Below are positions 36,601-44,629 of a stretch of 64,000 nt of DNA, piece after piece. The position numbers and the translations under genes were made by a program. Position 1 is the stretch's first letter, and each line of letters begins with the position of its first letter. This DNA is from DT-111 sp965263225 (GTDB lineage: Bacteria > Bacteroidota > Bacteroidia > Chitinophagales > Saprospiraceae): the NCBI GenBank assembly GCA_965263225.1, contig CBDHHG010000051.1:310001-374000 (forward strand), read 5' to 3'. Under the pieces are notes generated by a model, which was given only the letters and a program-made list of their open reading frames with translations, was not told the origin of the DNA and did not search any database.

Positions 36601-36900
36601 ATGAAAATCATTATTCATGCTCCTTGGGAGGTCAATGCCTTAATGCAAGAATTGATCCATCAAAAAATGGAAAAGCTCCTTAAATACGAGAGCCATATCC
36701 AAAAGGCCGACGTATATTTAAAGAATGGTGAAGGGGAAAGCATCGCAGATAAAAACGTGGAGATCCGCCTGAAGACCAATTACAATGAGCTTTTCGCTCA
36801 GGATACTGCAACAGATCTGGAGGTGGCCCTGGCAGAAGCTACCACAAAGGTAAAACGACAATTGATCAAGCAAAAAGAAAAACTACAAGCACACCATTAA
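36601..36900 (+). CDS. hpf: Ribosome hibernation promoting factor (short HPF/RaiA family)
   Basis: A 99-residue protein with the S30AE fold (beta-alpha-beta-beta-beta-alpha): MKIIIHAPWEV, helix LMQELIHQKMEKLLKYE, strands ADVYLKNGEGES and NVEIRLKTNYNELFAQ, and a final basic helix EATTKVKRQLIKQKEKLQ. Such proteins bind the decoding site of the 30S subunit and stop translation or pair ribosomes in stationary phase. It lacks the C-terminal extension of long HPF, so it is the short form. A CBS-domain gene follows 44 bases downstream, and both may respond to energy state. Confidence 0.85.
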   Translation: MKIIIHAPWEVNALMQELIHQKMEKLLKYESHIQKADVYLKNGEGESIADKNVEIRLKTNYNELFAQDTATDLEVALAEATTKVKRQLIKQKEKLQAHH

Positions 36901-36944
36901 TTGGTTCTTCAAACAATTCTTTAACACTATCCAAAGCTTTTGAA

Positions 36945-37379
36945 ATGAATACCAAAGCTCCTGTTTCTTCGATCATGACTACCAAGGTGATTACGATTTC
37001 TCCAGACGACCAAGTAAAGGTCGCAAAAGAAACCTTTGATCTCAACAAGATTCATCACCTACCTGTGATGGAAGATGAAAAACTAGTAGGGATATTAAGT
37101 GGTGCTGATTTGTTACACTTTCTACGTTATCTGGATAAAGATAGTCAAGAACCCTACTTGAATGAGCTTCGCTTGAAGAACTACAAGGTAGGAGAAATCA
37201 TGCAAACCAACCTGGCCACCGTAGACCATCAGGATTCTATACAATCCATCTTGGAGGTCTTCAGTCAGAATGTTTTTCACGCATTACCAGTACTCAAGGA
37301 CGGAGAATTAGTTGGTATTGTCACCACGCAAGATATTGTAAAGGCTCTACTTCAGGAGGAAGCGGAAGCAACTGCCTAG
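36945..37379 (+). CDS. CBS-pair domain protein
   Basis: A 144-residue protein consisting almost entirely of two CBS domains: MTTKVITISPDDQVKVAKETFDL followed by HHLPVMEDEKLVGILSGADLL (first), and MQTNLATVDHQDSIQSILEVF followed by HALPVLKDGELVGIVTTQDIV (second). Stand-alone CBS pairs bind adenine nucleotides and regulate partners. It lies immediately after the hibernation factor gene, an arrangement that suggests a shared stress or energy signal; the partner is not known. Confidence 0.88.
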   Translation: MNTKAPVSSIMTTKVITISPDDQVKVAKETFDLNKIHHLPVMEDEKLVGILSGADLLHFLRYLDKDSQEPYLNELRLKNYKVGEIMQTNLATVDHQDSIQSILEVFSQNVFHALPVLKDGELVGIVTTQDIVKALLQEEAEATA

Positions 37380-37454
37380 CTTGGTCACAAAGATTCAATC
37401 CATTACTACATCTTTTTGCCTGAGATTTGCTTTTTTTGTGGCAAATTCAACGGC

Positions 37455-38321
37455 ATGCGATCATCGGACGAACTCATTGATCTACTAAAGCTAGAAAGTA
37501 TTGAAGAAAATATTTTCAGGGGGCAAAATTATCAAGCTCCCTGGAAACGAGTATTTGGAGGCCAGGTGCTGGCCCAAGCACTGCACGCGGCCTACAATAC
37601 TGTTCCGGAAGACCGTTTTGCCCATTCCCTACATGCTTACTTTATCCTTGCGGGTGATATAGAACAACCGATCATTTATGATGTTGAAAGAATTCGAGAT
37701 GGAGGAAGTTTTACTACCCGTCGGATAGTTGCAATACAGAAAGGGCGCGCCATATTCAATGCCGCTGTTTCTTTCCAACTCCGCCAGGATGGCCTGGACC
37801 ATCAAGTTCGAATGCCCAATGTACCGCCACCAGAGGCCCTGGTTTCTGATGAAACAGCATTGGCTCACCTGAAAGAATCGAACCCTACATTGTACCAACG
37901 GTTTTACCAAGAACGTCCCATTGAATTTAGGCAAGTGGAAAAGCTTGATCCGGTAAATCCCAAAAAGAGTCGCCCATTTCGACATGTGTGGTTCAAGGCA
38001 AAAGGCACTTTGTCAGATGAGGTTAGAGTCCACCAAGAAGTGCTGGCCTACGCCTCTGATTATAACCTTCTGATCACAGCTAGTCTTCCACATCTTGAAA
38101 AAGTAAAAAGGCAAGACCTCTTTTTTGCCAGTTTAGATCACGCCATGTGGTTCCATCGTTCTTTCCGTGCTGATGAGTGGCTGTTGTATGCTTTGGACAG
38201 TCCCAGTGCATCAAACAGTCGGGGATTTACACGCGGGAATATTTTTAGTCAGGATGGAGACTTGGTGGCTTCCGTGGTACAGGAAGGATTAATTCGCTCG
38301 AAGCGTACTATAAGGACCTAG
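37455..38321 (+). CDS. tesB: Acyl-CoA thioesterase II (TesB family)
   Basis: A 288-residue double hot-dog thioesterase. Family marks: IFRGQNYQAPWKRVFGGQVLAQAL near residues 20-43, HSLHAYFILAGD near 60, VERIRDGGSFTTRRI near 80-95, and near the end LDHAMWFHRSFRADEWLLY with the catalytic Asp-containing block and NIFSQDGDLVASVVQEGLIR. It hydrolyses acyl-CoA to free acid and CoA. I start at ATG 37455 because family members begin close to SSDELIDLLKLE; an in-frame ATG 39 bases upstream would add the atypical MPEICFFCGKFNG. The gene stands alone on the plus strand. Confidence 0.9.
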   Translation: MRSSDELIDLLKLESIEENIFRGQNYQAPWKRVFGGQVLAQALHAAYNTVPEDRFAHSLHAYFILAGDIEQPIIYDVERIRDGGSFTTRRIVAIQKGRAIFNAAVSFQLRQDGLDHQVRMPNVPPPEALVSDETALAHLKESNPTLYQRFYQERPIEFRQVEKLDPVNPKKSRPFRHVWFKAKGTLSDEVRVHQEVLAYASDYNLLITASLPHLEKVKRQDLFFASLDHAMWFHRSFRADEWLLYALDSPSASNSRGFTRGNIFSQDGDLVASVVQEGLIRSKRTIRT

Positions 38322-38396
38322 ACTTAACAGAAAAGATTGGATACAAGTTCGCCATGCCATGGCCCATAAGAACTTTATTGAAACAAAACATTTGCT

Positions 38397-38426
38397 TTTG
38401 TTGTATATAACATTAGTGTAATTTAT
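38397..38426 (+). promoter_or_regulatory. Candidate Bacteroidota-type promoter
   Basis: TTTG (38397-38400), 18-base spacer, then TAATTTAT (38419-38426), one mismatch from TAnnTTTG counted over its fixed positions at the end. It would drive the hypothetical gene at 38547 with a leader of about 115 bases. Weak support. Confidence 0.28.
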
Positions 38427-38546
38427 ATGCATACAGAATCAAGTTAAGATACCTCGCTCGTAAATTAGGATAAAGCAAAACACGTGCATGAACGACCAGC
38501 CCTACTAACTCTTTTGCTTAATTCATAGTTATAAAACAGATTTACG

Positions 38547-38936
38547 ATGGCTACTTTGATGCAAGCCCTTCCCGTTGCAAATTCTCGTATTACACAACCC
38601 GTGCAAGAATTTAGTAAGCACTGGAAAAACCGGATTGCCTACTGGACCAAAGAGGCGACTTATCTTTTTGAATTAGTAGATCTTCACTGCAATATGCAGG
38701 ATTTTCCAGTCAACTGCCGGAAAGCCAGATATCAACTGGGGATGCTAATTGAAGAGGAACTTCCAGCGCTTCTACAGCAGATCAGCACCCTACAAACAAA
38801 CAAACCTCAAGCGGGCAATGGAGAATACCGGAATAAGATGAAACAAAAATTGATCCGGCTAGAGCAGAAATACAACTTACTAAAGCTCGTATTGCTAGAG
38901 GTAGCGGCTAAAGGGATTCCCCTCAGGCTGGGTTAG
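38547..38936 (+). CDS. Hypothetical protein, helical
   Basis: Not recognised. The 129-residue product has no signal peptide or membrane segment and appears all-helical, with a four-helix-bundle-like pattern (WKNRIAYWTKEATYLFELVDLH, ARYQLGMLIEEELPALLQQI, RLEQKYNLLKLVLLEVAAK in shorter blocks). It is preceded by a long AT-rich leader and is convergent with the Lrp regulator gene, 11 bases apart. The frame has clean codon use and a sensible start, so I accept it as a gene; function unknown. Confidence 0.6.
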   Translation: MATLMQALPVANSRITQPVQEFSKHWKNRIAYWTKEATYLFELVDLHCNMQDFPVNCRKARYQLGMLIEEELPALLQQISTLQTNKPQAGNGEYRNKMKQKLIRLEQKYNLLKLVLLEVAAKGIPLRLG

Positions 38937-38947
38937 GAACTAGCAGA

Positions 38948-39391
38948 TTAAAGGATCACATTACGCTTGAATGCACAACCGAGTTGGATCATCGAATTGG
39001 TCTTGGCTACCCCGGGAATATTGTCAATTTTGTCGTACAGAATGCTACGCATATGCTCGTTACTTTTAGCCAAAATTCTTAAATACAGGGTATACGATCC
39101 TGTAATGAAGTAGCATTCTGATACCTCGGGAATCGACTTCAATGCCTCAATAATTCTATTGGTATCATGGTCCTTTTCGAGCGTCAAGCCGGTGAATGAT
39201 CCCCATTCAAAGCCCATTTTCTTTTCATCAAGAACTGGGCGTATACCGGTAACAATACCCTGCTCAATTAATTTATTGACTCTTTGATGTACCATTGTAT
39301 TCGAAATCCCTAACTCGGCTGCTATTGTGGAAAAGGGAACTCGCCCATCCTTCTCCAACCGCTTCAGAATTTTAGTATCGTAGTGATCCAT
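38948..39391 (-). CDS. Lrp/AsnC family transcriptional regulator
   Basis: A 147-residue regulator with an N-terminal winged helix-turn-helix (DTKILKRLEKDGRVPFSTIAAELGISNTMVHQRVNKL in sequence) and a C-terminal RAM ligand-binding domain (about 65-140, VSECYFITGSYTLYLRILAKS). Such proteins sense amino acids. It is divergent from the ornithine aminotransferase gene (215 bases between starts), so control of that gene, or of arginine and ornithine breakdown, is the natural inference. The assignment to family is firm. Confidence 0.92.
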   Translation of the reverse strand: MDHYDTKILKRLEKDGRVPFSTIAAELGISNTMVHQRVNKLIEQGIVTGIRPVLDEKKMGFEWGSFTGLTLEKDHDTNRIIEALKSIPEVSECYFITGSYTLYLRILAKSNEHMRSILYDKIDNIPGVAKTNSMIQLGCAFKRNVIL

Positions 39392-39408
39392 GATTAGAGG
39401 TTTTGAGT

Positions 39409-39416
39409 CAAAATTA
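39409..39416 (-). promoter_or_regulatory. Candidate -7 promoter box for Lrp gene
   Basis: On the minus strand this reads TAATTTTG, an exact fit to TAnnTTTG, 18 bases before the Lrp start codon. A TTTG lies 14 bases further upstream, closer than the usual spacing, so confidence is low. Confidence 0.28.
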
Positions 39417-39549
39417 ATGAATATTCAATGCAAAAGTAAAATTTGACATATTTTGGAAAAATAAAAGTCAATAGTCTTCTTTTTTCTTGATTTAGAGAAA
39501 AAGAGCCTTTAGTTTTACAGTAGAAGCTTCAGTCTTAACCAACCAAATT

Positions 39550-39574
39550 GCCAGTCGGAGTAGAATCGACTGGC
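39550..39574 (+). promoter_or_regulatory. Leader hairpin upstream of ornithine aminotransferase
   Basis: Perfect 8-base GC-rich arms GCCAGTCG (39550-39557) and CGACTGGC (39567-39574) with a 9-base loop, followed by TTTCATTTT, 32 bases before the rocD start codon. This looks like an attenuator or terminator in the leader, or an operator for the divergent Lrp regulator. Confidence 0.4.
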
Positions 39575-39606
39575 TTTCATTTTCCACCATACTAATCCAC
39601 CACTGT

Positions 39607-40866
39607 ATGACGCAGAATGTCCTAGCTAATCCAAACCTGACCAAGACGGATGCTTTGATTGCGAAAGAAGATCGCTACGGAGCCCACAATTACCATCCAC
39701 TACCCGTTGTCTTAGAGAAAGGGGAAGGCGTGTTTCTCTGGGATGTAGAAGGGAAGCGGTACTATGATTTTCTATCCGCTTACTCGGCTGTTAATCAAGG
39801 GCATTGCCATCCAAAAATCATACAAGCACTTAAAGATCAGGCGGATAGATTGACCTTGACTTCTAGGGCTTTTCATAGTGATAAACTGGGTGATTTTGAG
39901 CAATTTCTTTGTGAACTCTTCCAGTTTGATAAGGCTCTTCCGATGAATTCAGGTGTGGAAGCGGTGGAAACAGCCATGAAGTTGTGCCGTAAATGGGCCT
40001 ATGAAGTTAAAGGGATTGATGAAAATCAGGCTAAAATTCTTTTCGCTTCTGGTAATTTCCATGGCCGTACTTTATCTGTAATCTCTGCTTCCAATGATCC
40101 GTCCAGTCGAACAGGTTTTGGGCCATACATGAGTGGAATAAGAATGGTCGCCTACGATGACTTAGATGCTTTGCGAGAAGCTTTGGAATCGGATGCGACT
40201 ATTGCCGGTTTCATTGTGGAGCCAATCCAAGGAGAGGCTGGGGTAGTGGTACCTGATGATTCTTATCTAAGTGGTGCAGCTGAATTGTGCAGAAAACACA
40301 ATGTATTGTTTGTGGCTGATGAGATTCAAACGGGTATAGCAAGAACGGGCAAGATGCTAGCAGTGGATCATGTGGGAGTAAAGCCAGACATTCTGATATT
40401 AGGGAAAGCTTTGTCAGGTGGTGTATTACCAGTTTCTGCTGTTTTGGCCAATGATGAGATCATGTTGACCATAAAGCCAGGAGAACATGGATCTACTTAC
40501 GGTGGAAACCCATTAGCTTGTGCAGTTGCTAAGGCGGCGATGCAGGTGGTATTGGAGGAGCACCTGGCTGAAAAAGCGGCGATGCTAGGGGAGCAATTCC
40601 GGGAAGGCTTACGGGAAATAGCAGGTAGGAATCCTTTAATCAGCTTGGTGAGAGGAAAAGGACTTTTAAATGCCATTGTAATCGATACGGATGAAGATTC
40701 GCCCTTAGCTTGGAATATCTGTTTAAAGTTTAGAGATAATGGTATGCTAGCCAAACCTACCCATGGCAATAAGATACGCTTAGCTCCGCCCTTGGTGATC
40801 ACCGCTGAGCAAATTAAAGATTGTCTAGATATTATTGAGCGATCTTTGGCAGAATTTGCCAAGTAA
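39607..40866 (+). CDS. rocD: Ornithine aminotransferase
   Basis: A 419-residue class III PLP aminotransferase. It converts ornithine and 2-oxoglutarate to glutamate-5-semialdehyde and glutamate. Evidence: the N-terminal AKEDRYGAHNYHPLPVVLEKGEGVFLWDVEG block specific to RocD/OAT (visible at residues 19-49), NSGVEAVETAMKLCRKWAY, FASGNFHGRTLS, VEPIQGEAGVVVP, the VADEIQTGIARTGK strand with the PLP-phosphate Asp, and LGKALSGGVLPVSAV with the Schiff-base lysine near residue 265. Length matches the family. The divergent Lrp gene is the likely regulator, and the leader hairpin at 39550-39574 may modulate expression. Confidence 0.93.
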   Translation: MTQNVLANPNLTKTDALIAKEDRYGAHNYHPLPVVLEKGEGVFLWDVEGKRYYDFLSAYSAVNQGHCHPKIIQALKDQADRLTLTSRAFHSDKLGDFEQFLCELFQFDKALPMNSGVEAVETAMKLCRKWAYEVKGIDENQAKILFASGNFHGRTLSVISASNDPSSRTGFGPYMSGIRMVAYDDLDALREALESDATIAGFIVEPIQGEAGVVVPDDSYLSGAAELCRKHNVLFVADEIQTGIARTGKMLAVDHVGVKPDILILGKALSGGVLPVSAVLANDEIMLTIKPGEHGSTYGGNPLACAVAKAAMQVVLEEHLAEKAAMLGEQFREGLREIAGRNPLISLVRGKGLLNAIVIDTDEDSPLAWNICLKFRDNGMLAKPTHGNKIRLAPPLVITAEQIKDCLDIIERSLAEFAK

Positions 40867-40882
40867 GGAAAGGATTGATTAG

Positions 40883-40923
40883 CCCGAGTTTTCAGGAATT
40901 TTCACCCTTCTAGAAAACTCGGG
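40883..40923. terminator. Hairpin between convergent rocD and small gene
   Basis: Perfect 11-base arms CCCGAGTTTTC (40883-40893) and GAAAACTCGGG (40913-40923) with a 19-base loop. It starts 17 bases after the rocD stop and ends 10 bases before the stop of the convergent gene at 40934, the position of a shared bidirectional terminator, though no long T run follows on either strand. Confidence 0.55.
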
Positions 40924-40933
40924 GTCAGGTGTA

Positions 40934-41158
40934 TCAAGCTAATTGTCCAACTAATACTTCGACTTCGTTTTCTAATTTAAGGATCATTTCTCCTTGATCC
41001 TGCTTGATTTTTAACACCCGATTATCGGGTTTTCCCATTCGTGTTACTTGTACGCCGTTGCGGTTGATCTGAATGATTTTGTCATTGATTTCAACAACTT
41101 GACCAGTTTTTTTAATACTGCTGTTCATCCATTGTACCTGACTTCCTTTTACTATCAT
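40934..41158 (-). CDS. Small hypothetical protein, SH3/Tudor-like (DUF2945-type)
   Basis: A 74-residue protein rich in short beta strands: MIVKGSQVQWMN, KTGQVVEINDKIIQIN, VQVTRMGKPDNRVLKIKQ, MILKLENEVEVL. The opening V-K-G-S-x-V-x-W pattern and the following G-x-V-V-E strand recall the small DUF2945/hypervirulence-associated Tudor-like domain, but the match is by eye only. No export signal. It is convergent with rocD and shares the hairpin between them. Confidence 0.5.
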   Translation of the reverse strand: MIVKGSQVQWMNSSIKKTGQVVEINDKIIQINRNGVQVTRMGKPDNRVLKIKQDQGEMILKLENEVEVLVGQLA

Positions 41159-41410
41159 CTTTTTCGCGCTTGAGTGTTTACTAAATATGTGATTTATTGA
41201 TAATATATACTTCCCCTTTTTTCGATTTGTTGCAAATACTCATCCAAAAAATCACAATATGGAAGTATAATTATTGGCTCTTGACAGTTTAGACGACAAA
41301 TGGTGCAAAAAGTAATGCGTCCGTCAGAATTTAGATGGGAAATTTTGCCAGGATAGGTCGAAATAGGACAAATGAAACTGGGTTGAACCGAGTTTTAAAG
41401 GTCAATTCAT

Positions 41411-42304
41411 CTACGGACTTAGCTGCTCAAAGGATACCAAGGAAAAACTAAGATGATCACCAGGACGTAGTTGCGCCAAGGCATCTAAATCCGCACTAAT
41501 CACATTAACTATCCGATAATAGCCCCCGCTCGTTTGTGCATCAGCTAACAATACAATGGGTTGCCCAGCACTCGTAATTTGAATCGTCCCTGGAATGATA
41601 CCCGAAGAGATCAATTCTTTCGGTGGATGAAAGGAGCTAAGTTTTTCAGTTAATCGATAGCCCATTCGATTGGAATCTGGACTGATACTATAGGTCTTAC
41701 TAAAGAATTCCCCGATAGTGAATCTAGAGAAAAGATCAAATTCTGGACCTGGAAGGACTCGAATTTCTGGTGATCGCGTGGATCGAGACCAGTTTTGCGC
41801 CCTAGGTGCAACTCCATGATGAGCTCTCGTAATGACTTGAATGGTAGAACCCTTTTTGATGAGACTAGCCGGTGTGAGTGCTGCTCCATTTTGAGTGATG
41901 GCACTACAGCTGGATAACCAGCTTGGAATCTCCCACTTTCCACCTACACTTAGATAAGATCGGCAACCATGTGTAGGACGTCCGAATTGTAATACATCTG
42001 CATCTGATACCCTTACCGTCTGATGTAGCGGGCAGGCTTCGCCATTTAGTGTAGCACTTAAGTCGGCACCGGTAAGGGCAATGACACCCTTACCTTCAAA
42101 CTGAATCTTTGGCCCCATGAGCGTGATCTCCAAAAGTGGACTGTCGATTGAATTACCTACTAACTCATTGGCCAGGGCTGCGGCTCCCTGATCTAGCGCA
42201 CCAGAGGTTGGCACTCCAAAAGCTTGATATCCAAACCTCCCTTGGTCCTGGATCGTGGTGAAAAGTCCTGGCTTCAGAAAGTGCAGTGACAAAATGCTAG
42301 ACAT
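41411..42304 (-). CDS. pxpC: 5-oxoprolinase subunit C (biotin-dependent carboxylase-like, KipA/PxpC)
   Basis: A 297-residue AHS2/KipA-type protein. Marks: FTTIQDQGRFGYQAFGVPTSGALDQGAAALANELVGN near the start (the QDxGRxGYxxxGVPxSGAxD block), TGADLSATLNG, and SNRMGYRLTEKL. With PxpA and PxpB it forms the ATP-dependent enzyme that opens 5-oxoproline (pyroglutamate) to glutamate, clearing a damage product of glutamine. Its start overlaps the end of pxpB by 8 bases. Last gene of the operon; the stop lies near 41411. Confidence 0.92.
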   Translation of the reverse strand: MSSILSLHFLKPGLFTTIQDQGRFGYQAFGVPTSGALDQGAAALANELVGNSIDSPLLEITLMGPKIQFEGKGVIALTGADLSATLNGEACPLHQTVRVSDADVLQFGRPTHGCRSYLSVGGKWEIPSWLSSCSAITQNGAALTPASLIKKGSTIQVITRAHHGVAPRAQNWSRSTRSPEIRVLPGPEFDLFSRFTIGEFFSKTYSISPDSNRMGYRLTEKLSSFHPPKELISSGIIPGTIQITSAGQPIVLLADAQTSGGYYRIVNVISADLDALAQLRPGDHLSFSLVSFEQLSP

Positions 42305-43016
42305 AGGAAACCTTTAGTTCATAATTGCTGGCTGTGGCTTGTTCCTCTATTTTATGATACTGTACCAAGTCAATGGCATTGAATCTTACCTGATCCCCGG
42401 CCCGAAATAAGAAGGGGTCAGGTTGGTTCGGTAGAAGAAGAGGAAGTGGTGTTCGGCCCAGGATATTCCAGCCCCCTGGCGCTTCGCTAGGATAGATCCC
42501 CGTCTGAGCCCCTGCAATAGCCACGGATTGTTGAGGTACGCGTACTCTTGGATCACTTCTGCGTTGACAGATTAAGCTGGATGGAAGCTTCCCCATATAA
42601 ACAAAGCCGGGAAGGAACCCCAACATATAAACGCGGTAAGTTGGGCGCGTATGTTCTGAGACCAGGGCTTCAATACTTAAGCCTTTAGTCCTTGAGATAT
42701 CCTGGAGGTCCAAGCCGAACTGGGGATCATAACAGACCGGAATCTCAATTTGGCGTCTTAGACTTGATGGAGACTGGGCCTTACGGCTGATCAACAGTTC
42801 TTCAATACACTTGGATAACTGTGCAAAACTCAGTTGTTTAGGATCATACTGGATCGTCAAGGAGCAATAGGCGGGAATGGTATATAAAATGTTACTGGAG
42901 TATTTTTCCAATAGGCTTTCAGAAAGCTTGATGACTTGCTCATTAATACCACTGTCAATTCTTTGTTCAAAATTGACCAAAATACCTCGATCTCCAAACC
43001 GTTTAATCTCAACCAT
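42297..43016 (-). CDS. pxpB: 5-oxoprolinase subunit B (KipI/PxpB)
   Basis: A 239-residue AHS1/KipI-type protein. Marks: FGDRGILVNFEQRID at the start, IPAYCSLTIQYDP, the IPVCYDPQFGLDL strand, and YRVYMLGFLPGFVYMGKLP with the following PRVRVPQQSVAIAGAQTGIYP block and GGWNILGRTPL, all hallmarks of the family. It is the middle gene of the pxpABC unit, overlapping both neighbours by 8 bases, which implies tight translational coupling. Confidence 0.92.
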   Translation of the reverse strand: MVEIKRFGDRGILVNFEQRIDSGINEQVIKLSESLLEKYSSNILYTIPAYCSLTIQYDPKQLSFAQLSKCIEELLISRKAQSPSSLRRQIEIPVCYDPQFGLDLQDISRTKGLSIEALVSEHTRPTYRVYMLGFLPGFVYMGKLPSSLICQRRSDPRVRVPQQSVAIAGAQTGIYPSEAPGGWNILGRTPLPLLLPNQPDPFLFRAGDQVRFNAIDLVQYHKIEEQATASNYELKVSYV

Positions 43017-43773
43017 TAGAAAATGCTACTTTAGTGATCTTTGCCTGGGCCAAACTTTGATCGATAGCCTGTAGTAAGGCGACGGCAGCTGGGTTATCTC
43101 CATGAATACAGATACTTTGTGCTTCTAACGACCAGAAATCTCCCTCGTAAGTCTCTACCCTCTGGTTCAATACAATGTCCAGTACCTGTTGAGCCGCCTC
43201 AGCCGGAGAATCTATTACTGCTCCGATAGCTGAACGGGATCTAAGGCGCCCATCTTCCATATACTTTCGATCGGCGAAGGCTTCTGCTATGAAAGGAACT
43301 TGTTTTTGCAGGGCCAGTTGTTGAATGGGACTTCCCGCCAGCCCCATCAAATACAAGGAATCGTCCACTTCTTGTATGGCCCTGATAATGGCCATCGCTT
43401 CAGCAGCTTGATGGGCAGCCGTATTGTACAAGGCCCCATGCGGTTTCACATACTGCAATTTTCCTCCGAGACTTTCAACCATACCTTTTAAAGCGACAAT
43501 TTGATACTTAACCAATGCCCTTAATTCTTCCTCAGGGATTTGCATCTTTCGCCGACCAAATCCTGCCAAATCGGGGTAGGAGGGATGTGCGCCAATTTGT
43601 ACCTCATAAGCTAGTGCTCCTTTAATAGTCTTCTCCAAATGTAAAGGATCACCTCCGTGAAAGCCACAAGCAATGTTGCAGGATGTGATAAAAGGAAAAA
43701 TGGCACTATCATTGCCAATTTTAAAGTTACCATAGCTTTCGCCCATATCACAGTTGATGTCGATACGTGCCAT
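43009..43773 (-). CDS. pxpA: 5-oxoprolinase subunit A (LamB/YcsF family, PxpA)
   Basis: A 254-residue LamB/YcsF protein. Marks: IDINCDMGESYGNFKIGND at the N-terminus, SCNIACGFHGGDP, IGAHPSYPDLAGFGRRKM, YVKPHGALYN and AEAFADRKYMEDGRL, a full family set. It is the first gene of the operon, with a 202-base divergent space to the YceI gene that must carry its promoter. It overlaps pxpB by 8 bases. Together the three genes recycle 5-oxoproline. Confidence 0.93.
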   Translation of the reverse strand: MARIDINCDMGESYGNFKIGNDSAIFPFITSCNIACGFHGGDPLHLEKTIKGALAYEVQIGAHPSYPDLAGFGRRKMQIPEEELRALVKYQIVALKGMVESLGGKLQYVKPHGALYNTAAHQAAEAMAIIRAIQEVDDSLYLMGLAGSPIQQLALQKQVPFIAEAFADRKYMEDGRLRSRSAIGAVIDSPAEAAQQVLDIVLNQRVETYEGDFWSLEAQSICIHGDNPAAVALLQAIDQSLAQAKITKVAFSNG

Positions 43774-43975
43774 AGATAAAGGGTTATAAATTTCTTAAGA
43801 TCACCAATCTAGTCTTAAAATTGTTAAATTCTGAAGGCTTCTAGATTCATTCCTGGCGATATTTGCTTAAAAAATGCTTTCTTTGAGGTCTCAATGATAA
43901 GATAAATGATGTGCGTTAAGAAACTTATGGGAATCTAACTTAAAAGTGCATTTATTAAATCTTAAACTTGATGAA

Positions 43976-44593
43976 ATGACATTAGTGAATAACCAACTTG
44001 TAAAAAAGATCATCCCTGTTCTGATTGTAACACTCTTCATGGGATTTAGTGTACAGTCACAGCAGCTCTCTTTCGCGCTTGATCCTGCATCTTCCATTTC
44101 TATTGAGGGCACTTCTACTTTTCATGATTGGACCGCCAAAGTAGGCGAGTTTTCAGGTACCCTATCCCTATCTAAATCTTTCGATGCCACAAAGGATAAT
44201 AAATTGTCCGTTGAAAAAGTGGACCTCGCCTTTCAGGCAGAGAGTATTGATGGTGGCCGAGGAGCCGCTATGAATAAAAAGATTAAGGGGGCTTTGAAGT
44301 CAACGGAACATCCTGCCATCACATTTTCAATAGCAGAAAGTCAAGTCTTGAAACTGGTTGATGGAAAATTACAGGTGGCCGGTGCCCTGCAAATGGCAGG
44401 GGTGGCTAAAGAGGTTACACTGGAACTTGAGGCTAAGCCCAATGAGCAGGGAATGATGGCTTTTACCGCCAAGTATCCGATGAAGTTATCAACCTTCGAA
44501 ATAGAACCACCTTCCGCTATGTTTGGACAGATAGTAACTGGAGATGACATTACTATCGTTTTTGATCTAAGATTCTCAGCAGCAAACAATTAA
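43976..44593 (+). CDS. YceI family exported protein
   Basis: A 205-residue protein with a Sec signal peptide (hydrophobic residues 12-27, likely cleavage near VQSQ/Q) and one YceI lipocalin-like domain: LDPASSISIEGTSTFHDW, VDLAFQAESIDGG, MNKKIKGALKSTEHPAITFS, and a final VTGDDITIVFDLRF. YceI proteins bind polyprenyl or other lipids in the periplasm. I start at ATG 43976; an in-frame GTG 30 bases upstream is less likely. A SUMF1-like gene follows after 36 bases, then apbE, all on the plus strand. Confidence 0.88.
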   Translation: MTLVNNQLVKKIIPVLIVTLFMGFSVQSQQLSFALDPASSISIEGTSTFHDWTAKVGEFSGTLSLSKSFDATKDNKLSVEKVDLAFQAESIDGGRGAAMNKKIKGALKSTEHPAITFSIAESQVLKLVDGKLQVAGALQMAGVAKEVTLELEAKPNEQGMMAFTAKYPMKLSTFEIEPPSAMFGQIVTGDDITIVFDLRFSAANN

Positions 44594-44629
44594 TAAGGCT
44601 CTACTCTGGGCAAAAATCTATTATACATC

